NCBI GenBank assembly: GCA_027022365.1
Contig: JALVYU010000026.1
Coordinates: 124,001 to 188,000 of the forward strand
DNA: 64,000 nt
Origin: Desulfurococcales archaeon
Lineage (GTDB): Archaea; Thermoproteota; Thermoprotei_A; Sulfolobales; Desulfurococcaceae
Direction: 5' to 3'
The number at the start of each line of letters is the position of its first letter. Positions within the stretch are counted from its first letter, which is position 1. Below, piece by piece: positions 44,097 through 52,413 of this stretch. The translations under genes were made by a program, and so were the position numbers. The notes beneath the pieces are model-generated. The model ran no database searches, was not told where the DNA came from, and saw only the letters and a list, made by a program, of their open reading frames with translations.

Positions 44097-44543
44097 TTAA
44101 GATGGTGTTTGTTCTTGCTCGTTATTTTCCTCTATGATTTTAAGTATTTTTTCTGCAAGTATTTCGAATCTCTTTAGATCTCTCAAAAGTTCGTTCAGAT
44201 TATCTGAGTGTTTAACTGTTACTTCTTTCTCAAGGATATTTCTCAGGGGGATCAAATATTCCTTGAGTATTCTTCTAGGGAATAGAAGTAGCTGATTCAG
44301 AGCGCTTTTTGCTTTGTATAGTTTCATTTTGCCTAGTTTAACATGATACACTAGGCCGTCATGCTCGAGCAGTCTTAGTGCTGTCGATGCTGTTGACTTA
44401 CCTATTCCTGCTTTCTCGGCTAGCTCTGTAATAGACATTTCCTTACCAGTATACAGGAGTATAGCGTATACCCTTGCCGCTGCAGGTGGATAACCAAAAT
44501 GTTCCAGTATTTTGGATATATAGAAGATAGGTGATTCCCTCAC
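44097..44543 (-). CDS. TrmB/MarR-like winged-helix transcription regulator
   Basis: 148 residues. A winged helix near 20-75 (AARVYAILLYTGKEMSITELAEKAG, recognition helix IGKSTASTALRLLEHDGLVYHV) followed by a helical region that could dimerise. Resembles TrmB-type regulators without the sugar-binding half. Transcribed away from the two tiny genes and the respiratory operon. A palindrome TTTGTTC/GAACAAA lies in the shared upstream spacer and may be its operator. Confidence 0.75.
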   Translation of the reverse strand: MRESPIFYISKILEHFGYPPAAARVYAILLYTGKEMSITELAEKAGIGKSTASTALRLLEHDGLVYHVKLGKMKLYKAKSALNQLLLFPRRILKEYLIPLRNILEKEVTVKHSDNLNELLRDLKRFEILAEKILKIIEENNEQEQTPS

Positions 44544-44609
44544 AGTCTACACCTTTGATTACTGTTTATTCTACCGGTACTAACGATTGTATCACTACTA
44601 TTTATTTTA

Positions 44610-44633
44610 TTTGTTCAGTTAAAACCGAACAAA
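44610..44633. promoter_or_regulatory. Palindromic operator candidate between TrmB gene and small genes
   Basis: TTTGTTC (44610-44616) and GAACAAA (44627-44633), separated by 10 bases, in an AT-rich spacer 67 bases before the regulator start. A related pair (TTTGTT...GAAC) appears just before the respiratory operon start, 45254-45271. Confidence 0.5.
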
Positions 44634-44700
44634 CGAAATAAACAAAAAGTATAAAAATAACTACACACTATACTATTTCAAAACAAAATCTTATCCGGAA

Positions 44701-44919
44701 GTGATGGAATTGGCTAAAATGTCCGCGAATATGACTGTTGAAATAGCCGATGAGGTTCTCGGAAAAATTGCCGAGAGCCTTGGACTAGGCAAAAGCAAAG
44801 CGCCTCAAAAAGTAGTCATAGAAGTAAAGGACATAGGCGGAAAAATAGTAATAACAGCTGAGCCCACCAAGGAATCGGTGGCCGAAGGCGGTTTAAAGCT
44901 AGAAGCCGAGAAAGAGTAA
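44701..44919 (+). CDS. Small unknown protein 1 upstream of the respiratory operon
   Basis: 72 residues: an amphipathic helix (MTVEIADEVLGKIAESLGLG) then a two- to three-stranded beta part (KVVIEVKDIGGKIVITAEP). Not recognised. Followed after 20 bp by a second small gene with a comparable beta segment (TIIIAQEKSNTITIVLEE), suggesting the two proteins may interact. ATG choice is uncertain since ATG 44704, 44719 and 44731 are also in frame. Confidence 0.55.
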   Translation: MMELAKMSANMTVEIADEVLGKIAESLGLGKSKAPQKVVIEVKDIGGKIVITAEPTKESVAEGGLKLEAEKE

Positions 44920-44939
44920 CAGCAACATAGTGACTTAAT

Positions 44940-45116
44940 GTGGTTAAGCTGAACATTAAGTTCGACATCGAAATTGATGACGATAAAATAATAAACACTA
45001 TTAGGAAATATGGTAAAGCAACTATTATCATAGCACAAGAGAAAAGTAACACCATAACTATAGTCCTCGAAGAAACAGGACAAATAATCGGATATGCCGA
45101 GCTAGTCTTTTTATAG
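44940..45116 (+). CDS. Small unknown protein 2
   Basis: 58 residues from GTG 44940: VVKLNIKFDIEIDDDKIIN, RKYGKATIIIAQEKSNTITIVLEE and GYAELVFL. A beta-rich, acidic protein with no cysteines or known motif. Ends immediately before a 16-bp inverted repeat. Likely real, because its frame has strong coding character and it follows gene 1 in tandem. Confidence 0.55.
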   Translation: MVKLNIKFDIEIDDDKIINTIRKYGKATIIIAQEKSNTITIVLEETGQIIGYAELVFL

Positions 45117-45121
45117 CATAC

Positions 45122-45166
45122 TCCAGTAGGATCCCAACACCCAGTCAGTATTGGGATCCTACTGGA
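45122..45166. repeat. Perfect 16-bp inverted repeat (hairpin)
   Basis: Arms TCCAGTAGGATCCCAA (45122-45137) and TTGGGATCCTACTGGA (45151-45166) around a 13-base loop. It begins 5 bases after the end of small protein 2 and lies 108 bases before the respiratory operon start. A transcript would form a strong hairpin. It is not followed by a T-run, so it is not a simple terminator. Confidence 0.85.
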
Positions 45167-45231
45167 TCTATACCTTGCTGTTGTGCTATTTTTACAAAGG
45201 TCTTTTGATGTTTGGATATCAAGCACTATAG

Positions 45232-45277
45232 TTTATATATTACTTTATTCAATTTGTTAGGTTAGGTGAACCTAATG
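45232..45277 (+). promoter_or_regulatory. Promoter, operator-like repeat and ribosome site of the respiratory operon
   Basis: TATA-like TTTATATA at 45232-45239, ribosome site AGGTGA at 45264-45269, ATG at 45275. TTAGGT...ACCTAA forms a 6-bp inverted repeat (45258-45276) covering the ribosome site. Confidence 0.5.
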
Positions 45278-46837
45278 CTCGACTCTACGGGGCCAGGTTT
45301 GCTGGCGCCTTTGTCTGCTTTTTTGTTGATTGGCGGCGCGTTTTCAGTAATATTGCTTAAGGCTTTAAAAACTCCCAAGGTAGTGACCAGGATTTATTCT
45401 TATATTTTTGTTCTTGTTTCCCTAGCTTTTTCGCTTTGGCTTTACATCGAAACAAGCGGGGGCAATGTATTTGTATATACTGTTGGAGGCTTCCCTCCTC
45501 CTATCGGGATTGTTTACCAGGTTGACGGTTTCTCCGCCCTTCTTGGTTTGGTCATTGCGGTACTTTTTGCTGTCTTCTATCCCCTGATCGGCGTGTTATC
45601 TGATGCTAATGAGTATTTCTATGCATTGTTCTTGGGCCTGGAGGCTGGTATGCTTGGAGCGGTCTATACTGGTGACTTGTTTAATTCTTTCGTTATGCTT
45701 GAAGTACTCACGATCTCGGCTCTCGGCCTGATCGCTATGTCTAAAACCAGGGATTCCTATGTAGCGGTTTATCGCTATGGTATTCTAATGTTTATCACCG
45801 GCATCCTATACTTCTTCGCGGCTGCTTTGATGTATTTCGCGACAGGATCTTTATCTATAGGATATATTGCGGCATGGAACTATGCTCCCAGAATATTGGC
45901 TGGAAAATCAGTATATATCGGAGCAAGTATGGGTGCTGTTATAGGATTTATACTATTATTGCTAACATGGAGCCTGATAGCCGAGGAGGCCCTCGCCCCA
46001 TTGCACTTCTGGCTACCCGACGCATACAGCTCAGCACCCCCAGTTATTGCTGGTTTACTGGCTGGTGTAGGCGAGGCTGTAGGCTATTATCTCATGCTTA
46101 GATTCTACTACACAATATACGCAGGCGTGCCTTGGAGCATAGCCGTTCTCCTCAGGGTACTCGGCATAATAACCATAATCATAGGAGGGTTCGGCATCGT
46201 TTATTCTGACAGGCTACTCAAAATGATATCATATAGCGTTGTCTTGGATACAGGATATATCGCATTAGCAGTATCCATCGGTCCTCAGGGAGTGCCCGTT
46301 GTGTTATCCTATGTCATTGCACACGCTATTGTGAAGCCGCTCTTATTCATTTCCGCGGGATGGGCTAGGCAAGTTTCAGGCACAGATAAGCTTGACGGAT
46401 TATCAGGAGTGTTCAGATCGAGTAGGTTAATGCAAGTAGGATTCGTATCAGGGGCATTAGCAGTTATAGGTATTCCACCAACTATCTTGTTTGCCGCAAA
46501 ACTCGAACTATATATCAACATGTTCAACAGCCTATTGGGAGACCCGCTAATGATTATCGCAATAATAGCTGCTTTTATAGGTTCAGGCCTAGCCGCCGCC
46601 GGGTTTATCAAGGCGATATCGGCGACTATTCTATCGCCGAATAAACAGTCATTTAGCGTTAAGCCCGGTATAAAGGCATATGTACTACTGCTAACACTAG
46701 CCGTTTTCGCTTTCGGACTACTTTACCCAGCATTTCATAGCCAAGTGATAGTTCCAGCATCAAATACTCTAATCGAGCACAGAGACGCTTACATCAACGA
46801 AATATTAAAGCTCATACCACAATTAGCGGGTGGATGA
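45275..46837 (+). CDS. MrpD/NuoN-like antiporter subunit (MbhH/MbxH type)
   Basis: 520 residues from ATG 45275 (chosen over GTG 45266 due to AGGTGA). About fourteen membrane helices of the proton-conducting transporter family. LLTWSLIAEEALAPLHFWLPDAYSSAPPVIAGLLAG carries the conserved Glu and Lys/His region of antiporter-like subunits. Cation or proton pumping module H of the complex. Only one such subunit is encoded here, as in Mbh, whereas Pyrococcus Mbs/Mbx has two (H and H'). First gene of a twelve-gene operon. Confidence 0.9.
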   Translation: MLDSTGPGLLAPLSAFLLIGGAFSVILLKALKTPKVVTRIYSYIFVLVSLAFSLWLYIETSGGNVFVYTVGGFPPPIGIVYQVDGFSALLGLVIAVLFAVFYPLIGVLSDANEYFYALFLGLEAGMLGAVYTGDLFNSFVMLEVLTISALGLIAMSKTRDSYVAVYRYGILMFITGILYFFAAALMYFATGSLSIGYIAAWNYAPRILAGKSVYIGASMGAVIGFILLLLTWSLIAEEALAPLHFWLPDAYSSAPPVIAGLLAGVGEAVGYYLMLRFYYTIYAGVPWSIAVLLRVLGIITIIIGGFGIVYSDRLLKMISYSVVLDTGYIALAVSIGPQGVPVVLSYVIAHAIVKPLLFISAGWARQVSGTDKLDGLSGVFRSSRLMQVGFVSGALAVIGIPPTILFAAKLELYINMFNSLLGDPLMIIAIIAAFIGSGLAAAGFIKAISATILSPNKQSFSVKPGIKAYVLLLTLAVFAFGLLYPAFHSQVIVPASNTLIEHRDAYINEILKLIPQLAGG

Positions 46838-46838
46838 C

Positions 46839-47858
46839 ATGGGTATCCTAGAGAAGATATTCAAGTGGTCCTTCAGTAGGAGTTTGTGGATGATACACTA
46901 CTGCTCTGCATGCGGAGCCGTGGAATTCCCACCCTTAGTAATGTCCCCGGTGGACTGGGAGAGATACGGGTACATGCCCGCCCCCAGCCCGAGACAGAGT
47001 GACATCTATATTGGAATGGGGTACCTGACCAAGAAAACCGTGAAATTCTTCCTTAATATGTATAGGCAGATGCCAGAACCAAAGTTTGTAGCTGCTGGAT
47101 GCAATTGTACGGCTACAGGAGGATTATACTGGGATAGCTATGCAACATACAAGAGGCTTGATGACTTCGTCGAGGTAGAGGGATGGGTTCCTGGATGCAT
47201 GCCTATGCCTGACGACTACACTGCATTCATCGAGTACTTCAGAAGAAATCTAAAGGAGAGAGAGATCGAAAAATATGTTTCCAGAATAAAGCCCGAAGCG
47301 TTCAAGAAGATTATGGAGTGGGAAAAACTAGAGCGTGAATGGCTTAAGGAATACGAGGAAAAAATGAAGAAAGAATCTAATACACCTATTCAATACGATT
47401 TCGCCGAAACCTATCCCAAATGCTTTGAGAAGGATGAAGCCAAGGGAATATGCAAGACAAGTATCAGCTCGACTAAAGTTAGAAAGGCGCTTAAAGAATT
47501 AAAAGACAAGGGATACGTGTTATTTATCAATATTAATACCATTGATTGGCCCAAGAAAGGAGTGATTGAGATATTCTATATCGTCGAGAATCCTTCCAGC
47601 GGCGAACAAGTCTGGGTGAAAACATTTGTTCCAAGGGCTAATCCCGTGATCGATAGTGTACACGACATATATCCGATAGCCTATTACATCGAACGAGAAG
47701 TCTATGAGATGATGGGCGTAGTGTTCAGTGGGCACCCTAATCTGAAGAAATGGATACTTGAAGGAAACTGGGATGGCCCGCCACCGCTTAGGAAAGATGT
47801 AGATACTCCTAGTTTTGTCGTAAAAACGATGTATGGGGGCTACAGGTATGGGAGATAA
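46839..47858 (+). CDS. Fused NuoB-like and NuoC-like subunit (J-K fusion)
   Basis: 339 residues from ATG 46839, preferred to GTG 46830. N-terminal part: NuoB-like cluster ligands (YCSACGAVE, AAGCNCTATGG, WVPGCMPMPDD) with the APSPRQSDI segment. A linker of about 40 charged residues follows, then a NuoC-like domain (FAETYPKCF, IEIFYIVENPSSGEQVWVK, IPIAYYIEREVYEMMGVVFSGH, NWDGPPPLRKD). Usually two separate genes (mbhJ and mbhK). Here they form one protein that holds the proximal cluster and the connection to the large subunit. Confidence 0.88.
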   Translation: MGILEKIFKWSFSRSLWMIHYCSACGAVEFPPLVMSPVDWERYGYMPAPSPRQSDIYIGMGYLTKKTVKFFLNMYRQMPEPKFVAAGCNCTATGGLYWDSYATYKRLDDFVEVEGWVPGCMPMPDDYTAFIEYFRRNLKEREIEKYVSRIKPEAFKKIMEWEKLEREWLKEYEEKMKKESNTPIQYDFAETYPKCFEKDEAKGICKTSISSTKVRKALKELKDKGYVLFININTIDWPKKGVIEIFYIVENPSSGEQVWVKTFVPRANPVIDSVHDIYPIAYYIEREVYEMMGVVFSGHPNLKKWILEGNWDGPPPLRKDVDTPSFVVKTMYGGYRYGR

Positions 47859-48954
47859 GGGGAAGCTAGTACAGGTTTATTTCGGGCCGCAACATCCGGG
47901 AGCTCCCGGCAATATAGGTTACAAGCTGTGGCTAGACGGAGAAAGAATTGTTAGAGCGGAAGTTATACCTGGTTTTCTGCATCGTGGATTTGAGAAAATG
48001 ATGGAAAATCGAACGTGGGAAATGAGTATCACGCTCAGCTATAGGTTTTGTGTAGAAGATCCTGATCCCTTGGAAATAGCGTATGCCTTAGCAGTTGAGG
48101 ACTTATTTAGTGCAGAAATACCTGAAAACGCCAAGTATATTAGAATGATCCAGGCAGAGTTCTCCAGAATAGCCTCCCATATGTTCTGGATTCATTTCAT
48201 AGGTGGAAGCACAGGTCTCAGAACACCAGCATACTGGGCAGTAACTGCACGTGAGGAGATTTTAAAGTGGTTCGGATGGTATGCCGGGCATAGAGTATAC
48301 CACAATATAAGCGTTCCTGGAGGGGTAAGGTACACTCTTCCGGAGGGATTCATCGAAAGAACACTTAAAGTTCTAGACTTCGTTGAGAAAACAGTTAAGG
48401 ATGTAGAGAAAGCATTAATGCGGAACAGTATATTCAAGGCCAGAACCATTGGTATGGGTAAACTTTCCACCAAGGAAGCATTAGAACTAGGTGTAACCGG
48501 GCCCGTTCTAAGAGCTACTGGTATGCCGTATGACATAAGGAAGGCTAGGCCTTATCTAAATTATGATAAGGTAAACTTTGAAGTCCCGACAGGCTCTGCT
48601 GGAGATTCTTATGATAGATGTCGTGTAAGGTTTCAGGAGATATACCAGAGCATAAGGATCATCAGAGAAAGTTTGTCGAAACTCGACCCTAGCGAACCTT
48701 TCAGGATAAAGCTACCAATAGTTGCGCCTGCAGGTGAAGGGATCGCTAGGGTCGAGACAGCCAGGGGAGAATACTTAGTTCATATTGTTAGTACTCGTGG
48801 TAGACAACCGTATCGTGTGAGGCTTAGGAGCACATCAATGCCGTTACTCACAACTGTTGTTAACTATATCATAGAAAACGAGGAGATCACTATAGCTGAT
48901 TTCCCGGTATTACTTGCCTCGCTAGATCCATGTGCACCCGACTTAGACAGGTGA
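47833..48954 (+). CDS. NuoD/[NiFe]-hydrogenase-like large subunit (MbxL type)
   Basis: 373 residues; ATG 47833 or ATG 47848. FGPQHPGAPGN and PGFLHRGFEKM mark the family. Hydrogenases have CxxC twice; here the N-terminal motif is only YRFCVEDPDP (C73) and the C-terminal is LDPCAPDLDR (C367), one Cys of each pair. A [NiFe] centre is therefore not expected, as in Mbx/Mbs, where polysulfide is thought to be reduced instead. Conserved layout with J-K and N around it. Confidence 0.88.
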   Translation: MGATGMGDKGKLVQVYFGPQHPGAPGNIGYKLWLDGERIVRAEVIPGFLHRGFEKMMENRTWEMSITLSYRFCVEDPDPLEIAYALAVEDLFSAEIPENAKYIRMIQAEFSRIASHMFWIHFIGGSTGLRTPAYWAVTAREEILKWFGWYAGHRVYHNISVPGGVRYTLPEGFIERTLKVLDFVEKTVKDVEKALMRNSIFKARTIGMGKLSTKEALELGVTGPVLRATGMPYDIRKARPYLNYDKVNFEVPTGSAGDSYDRCRVRFQEIYQSIRIIRESLSKLDPSEPFRIKLPIVAPAGEGIARVETARGEYLVHIVSTRGRQPYRVRLRSTSMPLLTTVVNYIIENEEITIADFPVLLASLDPCAPDLDR

Positions 48955-48960
48955 TCTATT

Positions 48961-49458
48961 ATGGTGCTTTCAACTATAAAGAACGCAATAAAATACATGG
49001 TTAAAAAACCGTACACAAGGCAAGTGCCCCGGAAAGACGACAAGTACAGGAGCGAGAACCTGAGAGGGGCACATATCTTATACATGGATAGGTGTACTGG
49101 TTGTTCAATGTGTCAGCGGGTATGCCCGGCAGCATGTATTGATATGGTGGTCGTCGAGGGTGATTGGCCCCGTAACCATAGGAAAAGGTTTCCAAGGATA
49201 GATCATAGCAAGTGTACTTTCTGCGCGCTATGTGTCGAATACTGCCCGTTCAATGCCTTGTCAATGACTGATGCGACGGGGTTTGAATTGTTTACTACAG
49301 ATAAATCGAGGACGCTTAAGATGCCACAGGACCTAAAACCGATCGGGAAAGAAACGCTGACCAAACAGAAGCTATTAAGCAGTTACGCGCCCTCCTATGC
49401 TCTCAAGAAGTTCGTGGAGACACTGGAGGGATCTAGGAAGGTGAGCCCAAATGGTTAG
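48961..49458 (+). CDS. NuoI-like 2[4Fe-4S] subunit (MbxN type)
   Basis: 165 residues with CTGCSMCQRVCP and CTFCALCVEYCP. N-terminal extension is basic (KKPYTRQVPRKDDKYRSENLRG). It receives electrons from ferredoxin and passes them to the J part. Its end overlaps the MrpF-like gene by 8 bases. Confidence 0.9.
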   Translation: MVLSTIKNAIKYMVKKPYTRQVPRKDDKYRSENLRGAHILYMDRCTGCSMCQRVCPAACIDMVVVEGDWPRNHRKRFPRIDHSKCTFCALCVEYCPFNALSMTDATGFELFTTDKSRTLKMPQDLKPIGKETLTKQKLLSSYAPSYALKKFVETLEGSRKVSPNG

Positions 49459-49732
49459 CTATAGTGTTCTCGAAGGAGTTTTACCACTACTTTTCGGCTT
49501 GTTTACGCTAGCTATGATTATCTATTCTTTAAGAGTATTTACATCAAAGTCTGTATCGGATATGGTTTTAGCTGTTGATGCTCTAACAATTGATTTAATC
49601 ATAATATTTGTTCTCATAGGATTGTATTATAAGTCTCCGTACCTACTCATAGGCGTGATACCTCTTGCCGCATGGATTCTAATACTAGACATAGTTGTGT
49701 CTAGGTATCTTTCTAAGGGTGATAGGAAATGA
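49451..49732 (+). CDS. MrpF-like subunit (MbhB type)
   Basis: 93 residues with three membrane helices (VLPLLFGLFTLAMIIYSL, VLAVDALTIDLIIIFVLIG, LLIGVIPLAAWILILDIV). Resembles MrpF with the acidic residues VDALTID in helix 2. Part of the cation/proton antiporter module. Overlaps genes on both sides. Confidence 0.85.
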   Translation: MVSYSVLEGVLPLLFGLFTLAMIIYSLRVFTSKSVSDMVLAVDALTIDLIIIFVLIGLYYKSPYLLIGVIPLAAWILILDIVVSRYLSKGDRK

Positions 49733-50106
49733 TTGACTGGATATTGTTTTATATAGGCTTAGCGCTCACACTGTTAGGTGGCGTAATGGATTTAATAGCC
49801 TCCATAGGATTCTTCAGGTTCAAGGATTTCTATATGAGGCTTCATGCAGCAACTATAGGAGCCATCGGCGGAGGATTTTATCCTTTGATAGGCTTAGCGT
49901 TAATAGCCCTCTCACTAGATCTTGACATCTACATTAAAGCTTACATTTCGGGCGTATGCGTTATAGCTGCGGCCCTGATAGCTTTAACTGCCCCGGCGGG
50001 CTCCCATATACTTGCGAGAGCAACTCATAGAAGCGGGGAGGTCGTGCCGAAGGTAGTTGTTGATAGAATTAAAGAAGACATGGATAAAGGTGATGGTGAG
50101 CAATGA
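49729..50106 (+). CDS. MrpG-like subunit (MbhC type)
   Basis: 125 residues, three membrane helices, with the MrpG hallmark SIGFFRFKDFYMRLHAATI. Charged C-terminal tail (VVDRIKEDMDKGDGEQ) in the cytosol. Overlaps its neighbours by 4 bases. Confidence 0.87.
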   Translation: MIDWILFYIGLALTLLGGVMDLIASIGFFRFKDFYMRLHAATIGAIGGGFYPLIGLALIALSLDLDIYIKAYISGVCVIAAALIALTAPAGSHILARATHRSGEVVPKVVVDRIKEDMDKGDGEQ

Positions 50107-50351
50107 TCACACTTATAATGGGAGCTATAGCTGTAACACTAGCACTTGTTTCAGCGATACTTATTGTTAATGAAAAAGATGTTTTAAAGGCGATAGTCCT
50201 AGCCGGTGTGGAGTCGGTGTTCTTTGCTATTGCTCTAGCGATATTTCTAGCACCGGATCTACTGATAGCCTATATTGCAATAGGCCTTGGTTTGAACAGT
50301 TTACTGTTTATATATGCGCTGAAGAGGGGTGAAAGATATGAGGAGGAGTAA
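50103..50351 (+). CDS. DUF4040/MbhD-like subunit (MrpB N-terminal part)
   Basis: 82 residues with three helices: LALVSAILIVNEKDVLKAIVLAGVESV and LLIAYIAIGLGLNSLLFI. Matches the MbhD/DUF4040 form of MrpA C-terminus. Part of the antiporter module. Confidence 0.82.
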   Translation: MITLIMGAIAVTLALVSAILIVNEKDVLKAIVLAGVESVFFAIALAIFLAPDLLIAYIAIGLGLNSLLFIYALKRGERYEEE

Positions 50352-51150
50352 GTCCTTCCTGGCGATCTGCCTAATAACGGCGATCTCGATTGTTCTCATA
50401 TTAGCATTTCTGTTAAATATATCTGGGCTTACAACATACGGGGTCAACGAATTAACGGGGCTAGCCAAACTATTCGTTCTAAACATCCCCGATCCTACTA
50501 AGCCCTGGTCATCGCACGCATTTGAAATAGTTACAGCTATTTTGTGGGATCAAAGAGGCCTCGACACGTACTTTGAGACAAGCGTATTATTTCTTGCGAT
50601 AGTTGCATCTGTTGCCTTACTGTCTTACTATGGAAGAAGACACGTACATGAAGGTACTGGCGACGGATACACTACTATGATTGTAAAAGTCGTAACAAAA
50701 CTTGTTGTACCAATAATCGCTGTTGTAAGCGCCTCTATAGCTATTCATGGTCATCTGACCCCTGGAGGAGGTTTTCAGGGCGGTAGCGTTTTCGTTGTTG
50801 CACCAGTTTTGATGCTCCTGGCCTACGGGAGCAGATTTTTATCGTCTAGAGGCTTCAATGAGCTAAGGCTATTAGCCATCAGAGCTTTAAGCGTGACCCT
50901 GATATTTGTTGTGGGCTTACTACCTGTTCTGTATCTCCTAACACATGGTACAGCGTATCTGTTCCAGAACACGTATAAGCCGGACTCAGCTTTTACGTAC
51001 CCGTACCTTATACCGACACCTATAGGAATGATACTGACTGCAGGCTCGATAATGATATACAATATACTCGAGTTCTTTGCTGTAGCCGCAGGCTTTACCC
51101 TAGCCATACTATTATTGACGAGGGAGTTCGAAAGAGGTGATAAGAAGTGA
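50338..51150 (+). CDS. Fused MbhE-MbhF-like subunit (MrpB)
   Basis: 270 residues from ATG 50338 (GGGGTGA upstream). Residues to about 105 correspond to MbhE (IVTAILWDQRGLDTYFETSVLFLA), and the rest to MbhF/MrpB (IHGHLTPGGGFQGGSVFVVAPVLMLLAYG). These are two genes in Thermococcales Mbh. Six to seven membrane helices in total. Confidence 0.83.
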   Translation: MRRSKSFLAICLITAISIVLILAFLLNISGLTTYGVNELTGLAKLFVLNIPDPTKPWSSHAFEIVTAILWDQRGLDTYFETSVLFLAIVASVALLSYYGRRHVHEGTGDGYTTMIVKVVTKLVVPIIAVVSASIAIHGHLTPGGGFQGGSVFVVAPVLMLLAYGSRFLSSRGFNELRLLAIRALSVTLIFVVGLLPVLYLLTHGTAYLFQNTYKPDSAFTYPYLIPTPIGMILTAGSIMIYNILEFFAVAAGFTLAILLLTREFERGDKK

Positions 51151-51557
51151 TGTCACTGGATGGTTTTCTTTGGTACTATATAGTTGTCGCGATATTGTTC
51201 ACGATTACTTGTGCGCTCTACGGCATAGCTACGAAACCACATATTATTAAGAAGCTCGTCCTACTAACCATAGTCTCTGATGCTGTCTACGTGTTGCTTG
51301 TTCTTATGGGTTACAGGATAGGGGCAACGAATCCACCAGTTGTTCCCGGCGGAGTACTCGAAAACCCGGTTTTTCCGTCCCATAAAACAATCGTGGAGTT
51401 TATGCATAAAGTAGTTGATCCTGTTCCTCAAGTACTGATCGTAACAGCTATAGTTATAGGACTCGCACAATTCGTTTTCCTCGTAACTATATCGATGCAC
51501 TTGGTGAAATCAACTGGCTCATTCGATATTAGGAGGATCGAAGGTGAAAAAGAATGA
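51150..51557 (+). CDS. MrpC-like subunit (MbhG type)
   Basis: 135 residues from ATG 51150. Three helices; resembles MrpC/NuoK (LLTIVSDAVYVLLVLMGYRIGATNPP, PVPQVLIVTAIVIGLAQFVF). TAIVIGLA is the family core. It ends 4 bases into the MrpE gene. Confidence 0.87.
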   Translation: MSLDGFLWYYIVVAILFTITCALYGIATKPHIIKKLVLLTIVSDAVYVLLVLMGYRIGATNPPVVPGGVLENPVFPSHKTIVEFMHKVVDPVPQVLIVTAIVIGLAQFVFLVTISMHLVKSTGSFDIRRIEGEKE

Positions 51558-52057
51558 GAAAAGCCGTATCGATCATAATATATGGCTTGCTAATGGCTAT
51601 TGTATATCTAGTATATACTGGAGTGTTTTCTCTAGTAGAGATCATACTATCAATAGCAATAGGATTAATTGTTGCATATATATTTGCGGGAGACATTATA
51701 ACTTATCCTTCAAAGTTCTCGCTATCAAGGATCTACCACGCTATAGCATATCTAATTAAGTACTTCACTGTCATAGAAGCCAGGGCTCACTGGAGCGTTA
51801 TGAAAATCATCCTGTCAAGAAATACGAGCCTCAAACCAGCAATTGTAAGGGTACCATTCAAAGCTAATAATCCTTACACTATAGTATTCGTCGCCAACAG
51901 CATCACTAATACCCCTGGAACAGTTGTCGTAGATATGGATGAGAATAAAAAAGCATACTATGTTCACTGGCTCACGCCGACCAGTCTAACTGATGATGAC
52001 GCATATAGGAATATTTCACTGGAATTCGAGAAGCACCTTACAAAGGTTTTCGAGTAG
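51554..52057 (+). CDS. MrpE-like subunit (MbhA type)
   Basis: 167 residues, two membrane helices (LLMAIVYLVYTGVFSLVEIILSIAIGLIVAYIF) then a cytosolic domain with FVANSITNTPGTVVVDMDE, the MrpE signature (NSITLTPGT). AAGGTGAAAAAGA ribosome site upstream. Confidence 0.88.
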   Translation: MRKAVSIIIYGLLMAIVYLVYTGVFSLVEIILSIAIGLIVAYIFAGDIITYPSKFSLSRIYHAIAYLIKYFTVIEARAHWSVMKIILSRNTSLKPAIVRVPFKANNPYTIVFVANSITNTPGTVVVDMDENKKAYYVHWLTPTSLTDDDAYRNISLEFEKHLTKVFE

Positions 52058-52066
52058 GTGGTATAA

Positions 52067-52411
52067 ATGATGAGCGTGTTCGGGTTCCTGAGCACTATAA
52101 TAGGTTTGACTGTGCTGATAGGCTTCATTATTTATATTGTCTTCTACGAGTTTTTCCAGAGGCTAATTGCGGTTAAAATACCTGCTTTGAGAGACGATGT
52201 TTCAGAAAAACCCGTCATGTGCGGCTTCGTTGTCGATGAAATAGATAGTCCGCCGGTTACGAAAATAGTTAAGGAGATCTTATATAGGGCTTGGAGGCAG
52301 GGAGCAAAGTTTGTAGAAAGGAGCGTGTCATCATATCTGAGTGACTGGTATTTTGTCTCAATAGTCTTGTTGCTCATACTGGTATTGTTATCATTCATTA
52401 TGGGGTGGTAG
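52067..52411 (+). CDS. MbhI-like small membrane subunit
   Basis: 114 residues: one N-terminal helix, a central soluble part (MCGFVVDEIDSPPVTKIVKEI) and a C-terminal helix. The position between the antiporter module and the NuoH-like gene, and the short length, fit MbhI, which bridges the two halves of the complex. Assignment is by position and pattern. Confidence 0.7.
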   Translation: MMSVFGFLSTIIGLTVLIGFIIYIVFYEFFQRLIAVKIPALRDDVSEKPVMCGFVVDEIDSPPVTKIVKEILYRAWRQGAKFVERSVSSYLSDWYFVSIVLLLILVLLSFIMGW

Positions 52412-52413
52412 GA

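Noticed and set aside
44610-44633. Possible SurR-type GTTn3AAC sulfur operator
   Set aside because: The palindrome is TTTGTTC-N10-GAACAAA; neither arm nor spacing fits GTTn3AAC, so no SurR assignment.
47833-48954. Calling the large subunit a [NiFe] hydrogenase
   Set aside because: Only one Cys of each CxxC pair remains (C73 and C367), so the metal site cannot be built as in hydrogenases.
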